In this document: positions 63,264 to 64,000 of the stretch, piece after piece | Numbering within the stretch: position 1 is the first letter of the stretch | Layout: each line of letters starts with the position of its first letter | Assembly: GCF_006459125.1 (NCBI RefSeq) | Contig: NZ_CP041070.1 | Coordinates: 992,001 to 1,056,000, forward strand | Length of the DNA stretch: 64,000 bases | Direction: 5' to 3' | Origin: Halarcobacter anaerophilus | Lineage (GTDB): Bacteria > Campylobacterota > Campylobacteria > Campylobacterales > Arcobacteraceae | Translations under genes and position numbers: made by a program | The notes under the pieces: generated by a model | Told to the model about the DNA's origin: nothing | The model's input: the letters and a program-made list of their open reading frames with translations, nothing else | Databases searched by the model: none

Positions 63264-63980
63264 ATGATAGATGAAATCGTATTAGGACTTATTACTTTTT
63301 TTACTTCTACTGTTGCAGGAGTTGTAGGACTTGGTGGAGGCATGATGTTAATTGCAATTTTGCCTTCTTTTCTGCCTTTAAATGCTTTAATTCCAGTTCA
63401 TGGTTTAACCCAAATGTCGAGTAATCTAAGCAGAGCAGTCTTTGGATATAAATATGTAAAACTAGAAACAATCCCTAAATTTCTTTTGGGTTCTATTTGC
63501 GGTATTGCTTTATTTGCTTCAATTTTATATTTTATCTCTTTAGAGTTTGTTCCTCTTTTTATAGGAATTTATATTCTTCTTTCTTTATGGAGTAAAAAGT
63601 TTAATGAAAAGATAAAAAGATATGAAAGTTACTTCTTAGCAGGTTTTTTTCAAACAGGACTTTCTATTGTTGTTGGAGCAACGGGTCCTTTAACTATGAC
63701 TTTACTTTTAAAAGATTATGAGGATAAACATATTGTTGTAGCAACGGGAGCTGCTCTTATGAGTATAACCCACACTTTAAAAGTTTTTGTTTTTATGTTT
63801 TTCGGTTTTGTATTTTTTGATTATCTAGGAGTATTAATTGCTATGATAATAGGAGCGGTTACGGGAAGTTATGTTGGTACAAAACTAAGAGATAAAATAG
63901 AGGGTAAAAAGTTTGTACTTTTATTAAAAGTATTGCTTTCTGCATTGGCTGTTAAACTAATTATTGGATTATTATGGTAA
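63264..63980 (+). CDS. TSUP-family transporter (TauE/SafE)
   Basis: A 238-residue integral membrane protein with seven to eight transmembrane segments. It shows the TSUP hallmarks: a Gly-rich first helix (AGVVGLGGGMMLIAILPSF) repeated in the second half (TGLSIVVGATGPLTMTLLL), and MIIGAVTGSYVGTKLRDKIE near the end. Members export sulfite, sulfoacetate or related organosulfur anions; the substrate cannot be read from the sequence. It is divergent from the minus-strand run. Confidence 0.9.
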   Translation: MIDEIVLGLITFFTSTVAGVVGLGGGMMLIAILPSFLPLNALIPVHGLTQMSSNLSRAVFGYKYVKLETIPKFLLGSICGIALFASILYFISLEFVPLFIGIYILLSLWSKKFNEKIKRYESYFLAGFFQTGLSIVVGATGPLTMTLLLKDYEDKHIVVATGAALMSITHTLKVFVFMFFGFVFFDYLGVLIAMIIGAVTGSYVGTKLRDKIEGKKFVLLLKVLLSALAVKLIIGLLW

Positions 63981-64000
63981 AAAATTTATTTAAATCAAGA
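63974..64000 (+). CDS. Possible start of a further gene at the right edge
   Basis: An ATG overlapping the end of the TSUP gene opens a frame of nine codons (MVKNLFKSR) that leaves the window. Overlapping starts are frequent here, but nothing else supports it. Confidence 0.25.

Overview
The window is very AT-rich (by eye about 70% A+T). Gene content points to a Campylobacterota bacterium of the Arcobacter group: a compact type VI secretion (T6SS) locus, a sensor kinase with the ISHQWRQPL-type histidine box, a Cache-type chemoreceptor, and a di-haem cytochrome c peroxidase. This assignment is inference from gene content and composition. No rRNA, tRNA or CRISPR array was seen.

Region 1 (274-18674) is one tightly packed plus-strand operon for a complete T6SS: tssA-B-C-E-F-G-H, a 44-residue lipoprotein, an FHA protein, tssJ-K-L-M, a PP2C phosphatase and a Ser/Thr kinase. 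The last two plus the FHA protein make up a threonine-phosphorylation control circuit. hcp follows at 18773 as a separate unit with its own promoter and a strong terminator. A partial reading frame at the left edge (1-48, minus) might be a PAAR-like spike protein, but only 16 residues are visible.

Region 2 (19401-43955) is the effector region. Two vgrG genes share a nearly identical 1.86 kb 5' part. The first carries a C-terminal extension and is followed by a Sel1-repeat protein (probable immunity) and a Tle1-type (DUF2235) phospholipase. The second heads an array of seven peptidoglycan-hydrolase toxin domains (A-G), each followed by a secreted immunity candidate. Only toxin A has a full-length head: a degenerate LytM/M23 domain, an EF-hand, a linker and a GH19 domain. 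Toxin F has most of the head. B, C, D, E and G are orphan warheads behind fragments of the same linker, and they carry truncations, a frameshift or a nonsense codon. Every immunity gene keeps a good ribosome binding site, while no toxin after A has one. Five immunity proteins end in an almost identical SH3b domain. Each warhead/immunity cassette is therefore bounded by homologous DNA on both sides, which suggests cassette exchange by recombination. This is the most interesting feature of the window.

Region 3 (43953-45284) is an intact IS256-family element with a perfect 8-bp target duplication. It separates the array from its terminator.

Region 4 (45311-51146) holds an uncharacterised module. 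On the minus strand are two single-pass acidic-linker membrane proteins, an M23 peptidase and a lipoprotein. Divergent from these are a ParA-like ATPase and a KAP NTPase fused to an FGE-like domain. It may serve T6SS assembly, but that is inference.

Region 5 (51159-64000) is ordinary chromosome: a secreted protein of unknown function, two J-domain proteins, a SHOCT protein, a sensor kinase, a DUF4139 protein, an ADP-ribosylglycohydrolase homologue, a PsiE-like protein, cytochrome c peroxidase, a chemoreceptor, exonuclease III, two small envelope proteins and a TSUP transporter.
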